Origin: an uncultured Pseudomonadota bacterium
GTDB lineage: Bacteria > Pseudomonadota > Alphaproteobacteria > Rs-D84
Reading direction: 5' to 3'
Assembly: GCA_902781465.1 (NCBI GenBank)
Contig: CACZJK010000003.1
Coordinates: forward strand, 199,867 to 263,866
DNA length: 64,000 nucleotides
In this document: piece after piece, positions 34,784-42,991 of the stretch
How the letters are laid out: each line of letters begins with the position of its first letter
Numbering within the stretch: position 1 is the stretch's first letter
Position numbers and translations under genes: made by a program
The notes under the pieces: model-generated
Databases searched by the model: none
Seen by the model: the letters and a program-made list of their open reading frames with translations, nothing else
Told to the model about the DNA's origin: nothing

Positions 34784-35816
34784 TTACATCTCCTTGGGTA
34801 ATAAAGTTATAGATTGCGATGGCATTATCGCGAACAGAATTTGATAATGTCAGTGAATATGTGTTTATATCTTTGAATATATTTGCGATTTTTCTGTAAT
34901 CATCTAATGGATTCATCGAACGCGTCAATAAACTGAAATTAGAATAATCAGAACAAATACGTGTCAACACAGGGGCTTTTGGTGTTTTTGAAATAACAGG
35001 TGTATCTGTATCCTGCTTGATTGGTTCGATAATCGCATTGATTTTAATATTTTGTGATATTTGCGATTTATCCAGAACAATAATGTCTTTTGAACAACCG
35101 TTTGGACGCGAACAAGATTTGATTTTTAAGCCTTCAATTGGTTGTGCCAATGATAAAGTAGTGTATATAGGATTTGCGAAAATAATACCGTTTTCAGTGT
35201 GCAGGGCAACACGATCATCGCTTACAAATTTTAGTCCCAAAGATAAACAATACGCGGCCAGTGTAGATTTTCCTGCGCCGGATAATCCAGTAATTAAAAC
35301 ACCATTATTTTCGTTTCCAACAACTGCGCCATGTAAAATGATATTGTCAGGCGTATTAAAAATATAAGCAAACAAACGCATCAATAAATGATTTTCACCC
35401 AGGTGGTAAAAATTACTGGCTTCGTCATCGTCCACAGATATTATGTATTTATTTTCCCATTTGCCAAACAAACAATTAAAATGTTCAATTAAATCAGGTT
35501 GTTTATATATATTATCATCCGCCCAGAAAACATTAGTAGTCCAGGCATCTGGTCGTTTCATAAATTTTTCGACACCATCGTTTAATATGTATAATTCTTT
35601 TGCGCCGGTAATATGTTCGTCTGGCAAAGATTTGAAAAAATAGTTTTCAATTTTATCAGCCAGCCATTTAACATGACATTCGATATATAACGGTTGTGTG
35701 CCAACATATACAGTGCCAGACCATATTGGTTTTTTTTGTGCGCCAGCGACCGATAACTTTTTATAAAGTTTTTGAAATTCGCATCGGTCAAAATTTTTTA
35801 TATAATTTGTCGGCAT
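34776..35816 (-). CDS. HPr kinase-like protein (HprK-related)
   Basis: The 346-residue protein has a C-terminal HprK-type P-loop fold: IILHGAVV near 160, Walker A GLSGAGKST near 178, and FVSDDRVAL near 200. The N-terminal 150 residues are unrelated to the usual HprK N-domain. HprK-related kinases of this kind recur beside PqqD-like proteins and NTP_transf_5 proteins in the HPr-rel-A type clusters, which are thought to modify a peptide or surface polymer. The start overlaps the upstream stop as TAATG. Confidence 0.7.
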   Translation of the reverse strand: MPTNYIKNFDRCEFQKLYKKLSVAGAQKKPIWSGTVYVGTQPLYIECHVKWLADKIENYFFKSLPDEHITGAKELYILNDGVEKFMKRPDAWTTNVFWADDNIYKQPDLIEHFNCLFGKWENKYIISVDDDEASNFYHLGENHLLMRLFAYIFNTPDNIILHGAVVGNENNGVLITGLSGAGKSTLAAYCLSLGLKFVSDDRVALHTENGIIFANPIYTTLSLAQPIEGLKIKSCSRPNGCSKDIIVLDKSQISQNIKINAIIEPIKQDTDTPVISKTPKAPVLTRICSDYSNFSLLTRSMNPLDDYRKIANIFKDINTYSLTLSNSVRDNAIAIYNFITQGDVNV

Positions 35817-36784
35817 TACAGGCTTTGATAAAATTTATGGTTTATTTTGTGTAAATATACGATTTTTCTGTCGCGTTTAAGGCGTTTTCTAACAACATAA
35901 TCTGGACAACAATGATCAATAATCTTTTTGGCGTGTGTTGAAATAATACCTGGTATTATTTTGTTCAAAATTCGTGTCAGTATTTTTATCTGGTAATCAT
36001 AGCCGGACATTTGTGCGGTTCGCATAATTTGTCCCCAATTCAAATTTGGTGTATCTGATATAATCTTGTAAGCATCCAATACCCATTGAGGGTGTTGAGC
36101 AAATATGTGCTTTATATCAGTATCTTTCGAACCGGCTTCGAATAAGAAATTGCCATAAAATTCACACATTATGATAACCAAAATGTCTTCTGCGGACGGA
36201 ATCAGAACATCTAATCCATTTGTCTGAATTTTGTGTGCGCGAAACCAAATCGCGTCATCCATTTGTGGATTTGCACCTTTGAAAAGAGCATAATGCACAT
36301 CGACACAGCCCATATCTCGAAATTGTAAATCAGCAGAAAATAACATATCGTGATTTATATGAAATCCGTTTTCAACCGCCAAATCAACCGCATCGCGATA
36401 AACTGACTTTGGAACAGCAAAATCTGCGTCGTTCATCGGGCGTGTTGCATTTGGATACAGTAATTTTTGCACCAAACCCTTTTGTGCCAATACGGGTATA
36501 TTGTGTTCATTGTATAATTTACATATTTTCTGAAACGCGCCCATTGTCATCGCGTTTCCAAATCGTTCATGAGAAATAACCCCGGCCAATTGATTTGATA
36601 ATTGTTCACGGTCTGTTTTTATAACTGCACACGCCAATAAAAATACCAAAGGCAAAGGTTCATTATAAACATCCACAGATTTCAGTAATTTTTTTATATT
36701 TGTTTTTGCATCAATTCCGGCATTTATACGCAATAATCGCACAAGTTTCCTGGAAGGTTTTAAAAATCGCGGAATAAAAAACAT
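35816..36784 (-). CDS. Nucleotidyltransferase-family protein (NTP_transf_5-like)
   Basis: The ATG at 36784 follows GAGGCG and starts MFFIPRFLKPSRKLVRLLR, giving 322 residues. The core LAQKGLVQKLLYPNATRPMN, then DADFAVP (the D-x-D metal pair near residue 135) and VDVHYALF fit the NTP_transf_5 group. It is the first gene of the operon and has its own promoter at 36808-36837. It may transfer a nucleotidyl group to a peptide or sugar. Confidence 0.65.
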   Translation of the reverse strand: MFFIPRFLKPSRKLVRLLRINAGIDAKTNIKKLLKSVDVYNEPLPLVFLLACAVIKTDREQLSNQLAGVISHERFGNAMTMGAFQKICKLYNEHNIPVLAQKGLVQKLLYPNATRPMNDADFAVPKSVYRDAVDLAVENGFHINHDMLFSADLQFRDMGCVDVHYALFKGANPQMDDAIWFRAHKIQTNGLDVLIPSAEDILVIIMCEFYGNFLFEAGSKDTDIKHIFAQHPQWVLDAYKIISDTPNLNWGQIMRTAQMSGYDYQIKILTRILNKIIPGIISTHAKKIIDHCCPDYVVRKRLKRDRKIVYLHKINHKFYQSL

Positions 36785-36807
36785 AATCGCCTCTGAATAT
36801 ATAGGCA

Positions 36808-36837
36808 ATTTTACAAAATTATATGAATAATAGTCAA
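36808..36837 (-). promoter_or_regulatory. Promoter of the nucleotidyltransferase/PqqD operon
   Basis: TTGACT (36837-36832), an 18-bp spacer and TAAAAT (36813-36808) on the minus strand lie just after the terminator of the upstream Cys-rich gene. Confidence 0.6.
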
Positions 36838-36839
36838 AT

Positions 36840-36860
36840 AAAAAACGGCCAAACCGGCCG
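36840..36860 (-). terminator. Intrinsic terminator after the Cys-rich repeat gene
   Basis: ACGGCCGG-TTT-GGCCGT followed by a T-run on the minus strand, separating the 36868-38088 gene from the next operon. Confidence 0.75.
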
Positions 36861-36867
36861 TAATTTG

Positions 36868-38088
36868 TTATCTGTAATATCTGCCCGAAAGAACACAAGC
36901 GATGTATCTTCCTGGGTCAAGAGCGTCCGCTTGATGCCAGCATTGACGTTTATATGGTGTATTTGTCCCCAGTGGACCATATTGCATCCATGTTTTTGAT
37001 ACAGAAACAACACATGCTGTTTTATCAGAATTTGCGCGTCCATTAAGAGGGCAGTCATAACGCCCTTGTTCAACAGAAGCCTTTTCAAATTCGCCACCCG
37101 GACAATACTTTGTCGCGCCTGTGCATGATACAGGTTCAGTTTGGTTTGCTTGCAAATACATTCCTTCTGGAACATGAATTGTTGCAGATGTGTTTTCTGA
37201 TGATTGCGTGACAGTATTGCCATTTGAATCTTGACATGCAGTACGCCCATCATTGGCAACCAAACCACCAGTACACTTTTTGATACCCAAATCAGATGAA
37301 GAATATGTTGTGAAAGTTCCACCCGCACAAACATAATAACGATTTGAAGTCTTACACGCTGTACAAGAAGAAGAATTCTTTGGTAAATATTGACCGGCTT
37401 CACATTTTATTTTCAGCCCCATATCATGACTTGTTGATGTGTGGAAGCTGCCACCAGGGCAATAATAGCGTTCGCCTGTTTTGCATGCTGTACATGAACT
37501 ACTGTTGCGTGGTAAATATTGTCCAGCTTTACAATTCAGTGTTTTGTTATATACTTTTTGTCCGTTCGCAGACGCATAACAATCTTCTGCAGATTTCGCG
37601 CCTGCATCAGATTCTGGATATTGTGATGGACAAGAGAAAATACCCAAACTGTTTGCCAATTCTTCTGAATATTCCAATTTATCATATAGATTGTTTATAT
37701 AAATATCCTTTTTTTCGCGCAAATAAGCATCAAGAGCAGTCGATATTTCGGAATAACTTGAGGCTTTGTTTTGTTTAAAATTTTTAAAATGAATCTTGCA
37801 AAGGGTCTCAAAATCCTTTCTTACACCGTTAAAAATACAGCCGCCACAAGTAGCAAAAGGGTGCATGCTTGTATTATAATACCCAATTCCTTCCCATATG
37901 TCGGTACTGTAATTAGAATTAGTGTTGCCAGTACAAAAGCAACCTGGCGCACATTTTAATTTCGGGGTACACCAATAACCAGAGTTAACTTTTTTAGGTT
38001 CACACATGTCGGCCAAGGCACCACCAGAATATGTGGCATAAATACCATATATAACCAACATCAACCAAGAGTTATACTTGAATTTCAC
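36868..38088 (-). CDS. Secreted multi-repeat Cys-rich protein
   Basis: The 406-residue protein has an N-terminal hydrophobic export segment (WLMLVIYGIYATYSGGALA). At least three Cys modules of the pattern CKAGQYLPRNSSSCTACKTG ... CPGGSF follow, at about residues 182, 222 and 310. The modules are related to those in 26730-27500 and 1075-1590, linking the secreted families. It ends with a further Cys pair near the C-terminus. A surface-exposed, disulfide-bonded protein is likely; its role is unknown. Confidence 0.7.
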   Translation of the reverse strand: MKFKYNSWLMLVIYGIYATYSGGALADMCEPKKVNSGYWCTPKLKCAPGCFCTGNTNSNYSTDIWEGIGYYNTSMHPFATCGGCIFNGVRKDFETLCKIHFKNFKQNKASSYSEISTALDAYLREKKDIYINNLYDKLEYSEELANSLGIFSCPSQYPESDAGAKSAEDCYASANGQKVYNKTLNCKAGQYLPRNSSSCTACKTGERYYCPGGSFHTSTSHDMGLKIKCEAGQYLPKNSSSCTACKTSNRYYVCAGGTFTTYSSSDLGIKKCTGGLVANDGRTACQDSNGNTVTQSSENTSATIHVPEGMYLQANQTEPVSCTGATKYCPGGEFEKASVEQGRYDCPLNGRANSDKTACVVSVSKTWMQYGPLGTNTPYKRQCWHQADALDPGRYIACVLSGRYYR

Positions 38089-38241
38089 GGCTTGAAAGTC
38101 CCCATTTCCTTCGTTCCAGACTATTCTACTATTTTTTGAGTTTTATAGCAAGTGGAATTTTTATACAGATGATAAATGTATTTTATTTTGATTGTTTTTA
38201 CTTGCAATTAAAATATTTTGGTATAAAATACACTTTGTTAT

Positions 38242-38318
38242 GCGCCCATGGCTCAACTGGATAGAGCATCTGACTACGGATCAGAAGGTTGAGGGTTCGA
38301 ATCCTTCTGGGCGCGCCA
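38242..38318 (+). tRNA. tRNA-Arg (ACG)
   Basis: A complete cloverleaf with acceptor GCGCCCA/TGGGCGC, encoded CCA, T-loop GGTTCGAATCC and anticodon ACG in CTGACTACGGATC. Two diverged copies of its 3' end lie downstream, at about 38466-38485 and 38591-38603. Confidence 0.95.
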
Positions 38319-38328
38319 TAAATTCAAA

Positions 38329-38352
38329 ACACCACCTTGTGTGGTGTTTTTA
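38329..38352 (+). terminator. Terminator after tRNA-Arg
   Basis: ACACCAC-CTTGT-GTGGTGT followed by a T-run, 11 bp after the tRNA. Confidence 0.8.
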
Positions 38353-38359
38353 ATTTATC

Positions 38360-38637
38360 GCCCACAGGTTGAGAACCCGACAAGAGGGTTCGACAACAAG
38401 TAGATTACGGAAGCGCAAGCGTACCGGAATCGTTACGGTTGCCGCGTAGGCATTTTATGCCGAGCGAATCTTTCTGGGTGCGCCAGAGCGAAGCGCATGG
38501 CGAATACGAGAATACACAATTAGAAAAAACATAAAAACGGAGTTGTTTAATACGAGTTTTTATAGATTTTTATTATTGTGTATCAAGGAAATCTGGGCGC
38601 GCCACGAAATTCAAACCGGCCTTGTGCCGGTTTTAAT
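38360..38637. other. Decayed integration scar downstream of tRNA-Arg
   Basis: Two degenerate tRNA-Arg 3' ends are visible: GCGAATCTTTCTGGGTGCGCCA near 38464-38485 in part, and TCTGGGCGCGCCA at 38591-38603. The second is followed by its own version of the tRNA flank and terminator (ACCGGC-CTTGT-GCCGGT, 38615-38634, T-run). The real tRNA is followed by the same sequence order, so the 3' end plus terminator has been duplicated, as tRNA-targeting integrases do. The 270 bp between hold a palindromic repeat but no gene. Confidence 0.6.
38556..38590 (+). repeat. 35-bp dispersed repeat, copy 1
   Basis: This 35-bp sequence beginning GTTTTTATAGATTTTT is present inverted at 50299-50333 with a single mismatch. 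Here it runs directly into the duplicated tRNA-Arg 3' end. Confidence 0.6.
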
Positions 38638-39255
38638 TTATTTCACTTTTTGTAATCTTCTTGTGTGAAGGTATTGTAAAAGGTTTGCAGATGTGTTGTC
38701 GTACAATGCATGGAAGTGTTTGCGACATACCGATTTATATTGTGATGCACCAACTTCAACCTGGGCACCGCCGCGTATAATGTTGCCATTTTCATCAAAT
38801 CTGATGTGGTGTGAAGCCATCGAAGAACAGCGTGGAATTTCACAGACTGTTTCCAATTGGTGTGTTTCGTCTGCTTCTGCCCACAGTTTCGCAGATGTTG
38901 GGAATAAATTACCGTTACTGTCGACCTTCAAACCATAACAAAATATTGTAATTTTTGAACTGTCCGCAATTTGCACAAGTTTATCGATATCTTTTGGTGA
39001 AAAAAATTGAACTTCGTCAACCAATATAAATTGTGTGCCTTTTCTTGGTTTATAGTTATCAAGATTTTGAAATGCGCGTGCTTTTGTGCGGATGCCAATT
39101 CTTGAAACAATATCAGTGGCAGAATCGCGATTGTCTGTTGCGGGTTTGATGGCTTCCCATTTATTATCGGTACGAACAAAATTAAATGCGTTAATTCCGA
39201 GTAAAGCGGACTTAGAAGAAGACATTACGCCATAATAAAAATGCAACTTTGCCAT
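38638..39255 (-). CDS. tdk: Thymidine kinase
   Basis: The ATG at 39255 follows AAAGGA and gives 205 residues. It begins LHFYYGVMSSSKSALLG (P-loop with SSSKS), followed by VDEVQFF (Walker B, near residue 92), FCYGLKVDSNGNLFPTSA (lasso region) and a zinc-site Cys set (CEIPRCSS, then CRKHF). It phosphorylates salvaged thymidine. Confidence 0.9.
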   Translation of the reverse strand: MAKLHFYYGVMSSSKSALLGINAFNFVRTDNKWEAIKPATDNRDSATDIVSRIGIRTKARAFQNLDNYKPRKGTQFILVDEVQFFSPKDIDKLVQIADSSKITIFCYGLKVDSNGNLFPTSAKLWAEADETHQLETVCEIPRCSSMASHHIRFDENGNIIRGGAQVEVGASQYKSVCRKHFHALYDNTSANLLQYLHTRRLQKVK

Positions 39256-39329
39256 TTTAGATTCCTTTCCTTTGTCTCTCTTTTCCCTTTTTGGGAATAT
39301 AAGCAAATTTTGATAGGTTGGGTCAAGGC

Positions 39330-39695
39330 TTATTTTTTATGAAATTTAACTGCAAAACTGCCATTGTTTATTGGCGTAAAAGAAATAATGCGTGGGCTTA
39401 AAATGCTTTCTGTTGCCCATTGTTGAAATTTAGATTTTAATATGCCACTTGCGCCAGTTATAACAGTAGCGTTGCGAATTCCTGATGCGGCAATTTGTGC
39501 CAGCATTTGCCATGCTTCTTCTTCTGTGTGATTATGGAAATCTATAATTATATTTTCTGAAATAGGTTGTTCTGATTTTGGCATGCGTGTTGATAAATGT
39601 AATTCATCACGCACAGATTTTTTTGTCGCAATATCATCGGGGATAAAACTATCCCCGACCATATTTGCTATATCTGAATCTGTTAATTGTTTCAT
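39330..39695 (-). CDS. Smr-domain protein
   Basis: I chose the ATG at 39695, 4 bp after the alaS stop; the product is 121 residues. The Smr fold is visible as IIIDFHNHTEEEAWQMLAQI, then VITGASGILKSKFQQW (in place of the usual GKG loop). The classic LDxH is replaced by IDFHNH, so a nicking-nuclease or binding role is plausible. It is co-transcribed with alaS. Confidence 0.75.
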   Translation of the reverse strand: MKQLTDSDIANMVGDSFIPDDIATKKSVRDELHLSTRMPKSEQPISENIIIDFHNHTEEEAWQMLAQIAASGIRNATVITGASGILKSKFQQWATESILSPRIISFTPINNGSFAVKFHKK

Positions 39696-39699
39696 TTTA

Positions 39700-41778
39700 T
39701 TATTCAGCCAAAGTTCCAACCGACATAGTTATACGACGAATACCAGAACTTATCGATTTTTCTTTGTTTATGCGTGCTTTGATGATTTCGCCAGTGTGAT
39801 AGATATGTGTTCCACCACATAATTCGCACGAAACATCTCCCGCAGTAATAACACGAACTGTATCACCATATTTTTCACCGAACAATGCCATCGCACCGCG
39901 TGCCTTGGCGGATTCAATATCCATTTCTTCATGTGAAACAGGCAAGTCGGCATTTATCCATTGATTGACTAAATCTTCGACGGCTTGCTTTTCTTCCGCG
40001 GTCATTGCGCGACCAAAAGAGAAGTCAAAACGCACAGAATCAGGCGCAACCTTGGATCCGCGTTGTTCTACGTCTTCATTTAATACCTGACGCAGGGCGG
40101 CCTGTAATAAATGTGTTGCGGTATGCGCGCGTGCGGTTTGTTGACGGACATTTTGATTGATTTCAGGCATAACTTCATCACCAACTTTGATTGGTGCAAC
40201 CAAGGTTCCCTTGTGAATAACAACGTTTCCAACACGATTTGTTTCCGCAACATTCATAACGATATTATCACCGATTTTTAATACACCTGTGTCACCAACC
40301 TGACCACCCTGGGTGCCATAGAAAGGTGTGTGATCCAAAGCAATTTCTACCATATCGCCATTGTCGGCAGATTTAACGAATTCTTCGCCACGCAGAACAG
40401 CCAACACTGTTGCAGGTGTGTCTGTTTTTGTTTCGTATTTTTCAATGTCTTTTGTATCAGGCAAATCAGTTTGAGATTCCCATAATACGCGCGTTCCGCG
40501 AGTGTCTGCACGTGAGCGTTCTTTTTGTTCCTTCATACATTTTTCGAAACCTTCGACATCAACATCGATATTTTTATCGCGCAAAATCATTTGTGTTAAA
40601 TCAAGTGGAAATCCATAAGTATCAAATAATTTGAAAGCGATATCGCCAGGCAATACATTGTTATTGACCTTTGGCAATTCAGTTTCTAATAATTTCATAC
40701 CGTTTTGCAACATATCTGCGAAAGAGTTTTCTTCGTTCTTGATAATTTCAACAACGTGCGCTTCTTGGGTTTTTAATTCAGGATATGCTTCGCCCATTTC
40801 GGAAACCAGAGCAGGGTACAAGGCAGAAAGCAAAGCCCCACGATGTCCCAAAATTTGTCCATGACGCATTGCGCGACGCAATATTCTGCGTATTACATAG
40901 CCACGGTCTGCATTGCTTGGGATAACGCCGTCTGCAATCGCAAAACCAACAGCGCGTAAATGGTCTGTGATAACTTTGAAACTTGATCTGTTTTCTTCGG
41001 TCTCGGCAACGCCAGTCAAATCAGAAACAGCGTGTTTAAGATTTACAAACAAATCTGTGTCATAGTTGTCCAATTTGTTTTGCATAATTGATGCGAATCT
41101 TTCAAGGCCTGCGCCAGTATCAACATTTTGCTTTGGTAATGGGGTCAAAACGCCGTTCGCATCACGATCATATTGCATAAATACGTCGTTCCAGATTTCT
41201 ACGAAACGGCCACCGTCTTCGTTTTCAGAACCTGGCAATCCGCCTGGAACATCAGGACCAAAATCATAATGCATTTCTGTACAAGGACCACAAGGGCCAG
41301 TTTCCCCCGCAGACCACCAGTTATCTTTATCAAGGCGTATTGCGTCTTTGCCAGTAATCTTTTTCCAAATAGCGGTTGCTTCGTCGTCACTGACATGAGT
41401 TGTCACAACAATTCTGTCTGGGTCCAGACCGAATACCTTGGTCAATAATTCCCAAGACATTTCGATTGCGCCTTCTTTGAAATAATCACCAAAGGACCAA
41501 TTTCCCAACATTTCAAAGAATGTATGATGACGGCCATCAAAGCCGACGTCTTCCAAATCGTTGTGTTTTCCACCGGCGCGAATACATTTTTGAACGTCTG
41601 CTACGCGTGGTGCAAACGCAGGTTCTGTGCCTTGCAAGATGCCTTTCCATGGAACCATACCCGCCACAGTAAATAACAAAGTAGGGTCGTTTGGTATCAA
41701 AGATGCCGATGGGACAATTTTGTGTCCGTGTGATTCAAAATAGTCCAAGAATAATTTTCTTATTTCATTATATGTCAT
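39700..41778 (-). CDS. alaS: Alanyl-tRNA synthetase, lacking the C-Ala domain
   Basis: The ATG at 41778 begins MTYNEIRKLFLDYFESHGHK, the standard AlaRS start; the product is 692 residues. Class II motifs, the helical tRNA-recognition domain and the editing site (HTATHLLQAAL near 550, CELCGGTH near 649) are all present. The protein stops right after the editing domain, whereas the usual form is about 870-880 residues with a C-terminal C-Ala domain. This shortening is seen in some reduced genomes and organelles. Confidence 0.9.
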   Translation of the reverse strand: MTYNEIRKLFLDYFESHGHKIVPSASLIPNDPTLLFTVAGMVPWKGILQGTEPAFAPRVADVQKCIRAGGKHNDLEDVGFDGRHHTFFEMLGNWSFGDYFKEGAIEMSWELLTKVFGLDPDRIVVTTHVSDDEATAIWKKITGKDAIRLDKDNWWSAGETGPCGPCTEMHYDFGPDVPGGLPGSENEDGGRFVEIWNDVFMQYDRDANGVLTPLPKQNVDTGAGLERFASIMQNKLDNYDTDLFVNLKHAVSDLTGVAETEENRSSFKVITDHLRAVGFAIADGVIPSNADRGYVIRRILRRAMRHGQILGHRGALLSALYPALVSEMGEAYPELKTQEAHVVEIIKNEENSFADMLQNGMKLLETELPKVNNNVLPGDIAFKLFDTYGFPLDLTQMILRDKNIDVDVEGFEKCMKEQKERSRADTRGTRVLWESQTDLPDTKDIEKYETKTDTPATVLAVLRGEEFVKSADNGDMVEIALDHTPFYGTQGGQVGDTGVLKIGDNIVMNVAETNRVGNVVIHKGTLVAPIKVGDEVMPEINQNVRQQTARAHTATHLLQAALRQVLNEDVEQRGSKVAPDSVRFDFSFGRAMTAEEKQAVEDLVNQWINADLPVSHEEMDIESAKARGAMALFGEKYGDTVRVITAGDVSCELCGGTHIYHTGEIIKARINKEKSISSGIRRITMSVGTLAE

Positions 41779-41838
41779 AGATATTTTCCTTTTGTCGTCC
41801 AATGATAAAATTAAAAGCAAAGATATTCAATCATAAAA

Positions 41839-41868
41839 TTGCACAAAACATATTTTTTATGATATAAT
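41839..41868 (+). promoter_or_regulatory. Promoter of the 41890 gene
   Basis: TTGCAC (41839-41844), an 18-bp spacer and TATAAT (41863-41868), 21 bp before the start codon. Confidence 0.6.
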
Positions 41869-41889
41869 AGATATAAATGTAGGATAATT

Positions 41890-42381
41890 ATGAATAAGAA
41901 CCCTGGATTACTTTTAATTGTATCTTTATTGGCAATAATAATATTGGCCGCGTCTTTTAATATGGACCTTGGGGGAAACGCACCGATTCATTTACCGGCT
42001 GGTGTCAACCCTGACAATGTATTATATGTGTGCCCTGTGGGGGGCGATAATGTCTGGACTCAGTTTTCAACGGCATTGCACGCGGTTGGCAAATATGCAT
42101 ATTTAATGTTTGCTTTTATTATATTGGTATTATTTTTCAGTTGGGGCTGGGCGCTTTACCAAAATTTATTAAAAGATAAATTCAGCGCAGATGTCTATAA
42201 AAACCCATGGGATTTGACCAAGGTTGTATTTTGGATGGTGGTGGTGTTTTTTGTGTTATTCAAAACGCCTGACTATTTCAGAACAGTCGAAGTCCGCGGA
42301 CACGGGGCGCATTGGACACTTTGTGAAAATACTTCACCGGGTGCAAAGTTGGTTCGTCCAAGCAGTGTAAAATTACCTTAA
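41890..42381 (+). CDS. Hypothetical inner-membrane protein
   Basis: The 163-residue protein has three likely membrane helices: about residues 6-21 (LLLIVSLLAIIILAA), 72-92 (YLMFAFIILVLFFSWGWAL) and 112-130 (VVFWMVVVFFVLF). The first loop contains a single Cys in YVCPVGG. No family is recognised. It is divergent from alaS and has its own promoter. Confidence 0.6.
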   Translation: MNKNPGLLLIVSLLAIIILAASFNMDLGGNAPIHLPAGVNPDNVLYVCPVGGDNVWTQFSTALHAVGKYAYLMFAFIILVLFFSWGWALYQNLLKDKFSADVYKNPWDLTKVVFWMVVVFFVLFKTPDYFRTVEVRGHGAHWTLCENTSPGAKLVRPSSVKLP

Positions 42382-42431
42382 TAATAAAATTTTTTTGTCA
42401 AGTTCTAAGATTTTCGCGCCTTTGAAAGATT

Positions 42432-42463
42432 TGTCTTGACTTAAATCGCAGTTTTCTCTACGA
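42432..42463 (+). promoter_or_regulatory. Promoter upstream of the HU leader
   Basis: TTGACT, a 17-bp spacer and TACGAT lie at about 42436-42464. Transcription would start just before the leader hairpin. Exact positions were read by eye and may be off by a few bases. Confidence 0.45.
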
Positions 42464-42470
42464 TTCGGGT

Positions 42471-42554
42471 AAGCAGTGGAGGCAATGTCTTTGGAATCTA
42501 AGATTTTCACAGATGTTGTTCCAAGGGCATTGCCTTTGAAAACTGCCGGACAAC
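42471..42554 (+). promoter_or_regulatory. Strong leader hairpin upstream of hup
   Basis: AGGCAATG pairs with CATTGCCT, extended inward by TTTGGAA/TTCCAAG and outward by GCAGT/ACTGC. The result is a long rod with a roughly 20-nt loop, about 30 bp before the HU start. It does not end in a T-run, so it is a stability or translation element rather than a terminator. A 6S-like RNA was considered but the bubble does not fit. Confidence 0.45.
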
Positions 42555-42585
42555 CTTAAAAAACTCTATATGAAAGGAGAAACTT

Positions 42586-42858
42586 ATGAACAAACAAGAA
42601 TTGATTGAAGCAATTGCAAACGAAGTTGAAGTTACAAAAGCAACTGCAGCTGGTTGTTTGGATGCATTTATCAACACAGTTACAAAAGTATTAAAGAAAA
42701 AAGGCGAAGTTCGCTTGGTAGGCTTTGGTACATTTACAACTGCAAAACGTAAAGCAACAACAGGTCGCAACCCACAAACTGGTGCACCAATTAAAATTGC
42801 TGCTTCTACACAACCAAAATTCCGTCCTGGTAAATCCTTGAAGGAAGCTTTGAACTAA
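42586..42858 (+). CDS. hup: HU-family DNA-binding protein
   Basis: The 90-residue protein matches HU throughout: MNKQELIEAIANEVEVTKA, then FGTFTTAKRKATTGRNPQTG (the beta-arm with its conserved RNPQTG) and the C-terminal PKFRPGKSLKEALN. It is a nucleoid-architectural dimer. The AAAGGAG site is 8 bp upstream and a terminator follows. Confidence 0.95.
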   Translation: MNKQELIEAIANEVEVTKATAAGCLDAFINTVTKVLKKKGEVRLVGFGTFTTAKRKATTGRNPQTGAPIKIAASTQPKFRPGKSLKEALN

Positions 42859-42883
42859 TTTGTAGTTTGTTTACAAAGGTTAA

Positions 42884-42914
42884 AAACACCTGCAAATTTG
42901 TGGGTGTTTTTTTT
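42884..42914 (+). terminator. Terminator after hup
   Basis: AACACC and GGTGTT arms around a GCAAATTTG core, followed by eight T residues. Confidence 0.8.
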
Positions 42915-42991
42915 GGAAAAAATTCCACTAGAATTTATTAAATTGAACTGTTAAAATGTGTTCGTATTAATACAACAAAAGGAAGGATAAA

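Noticed and set aside
36834..37403. 189-residue minus-strand frame
   Set aside because: It is a shadow of the Cys-rich repeat gene, which has a signal peptide and repeated modules in the other frame.
42471..42554. 6S RNA identity for the hup leader hairpin
   Set aside because: The central bubble is asymmetric, and the outer strand overlaps the promoter, so the 6S layout does not fit.
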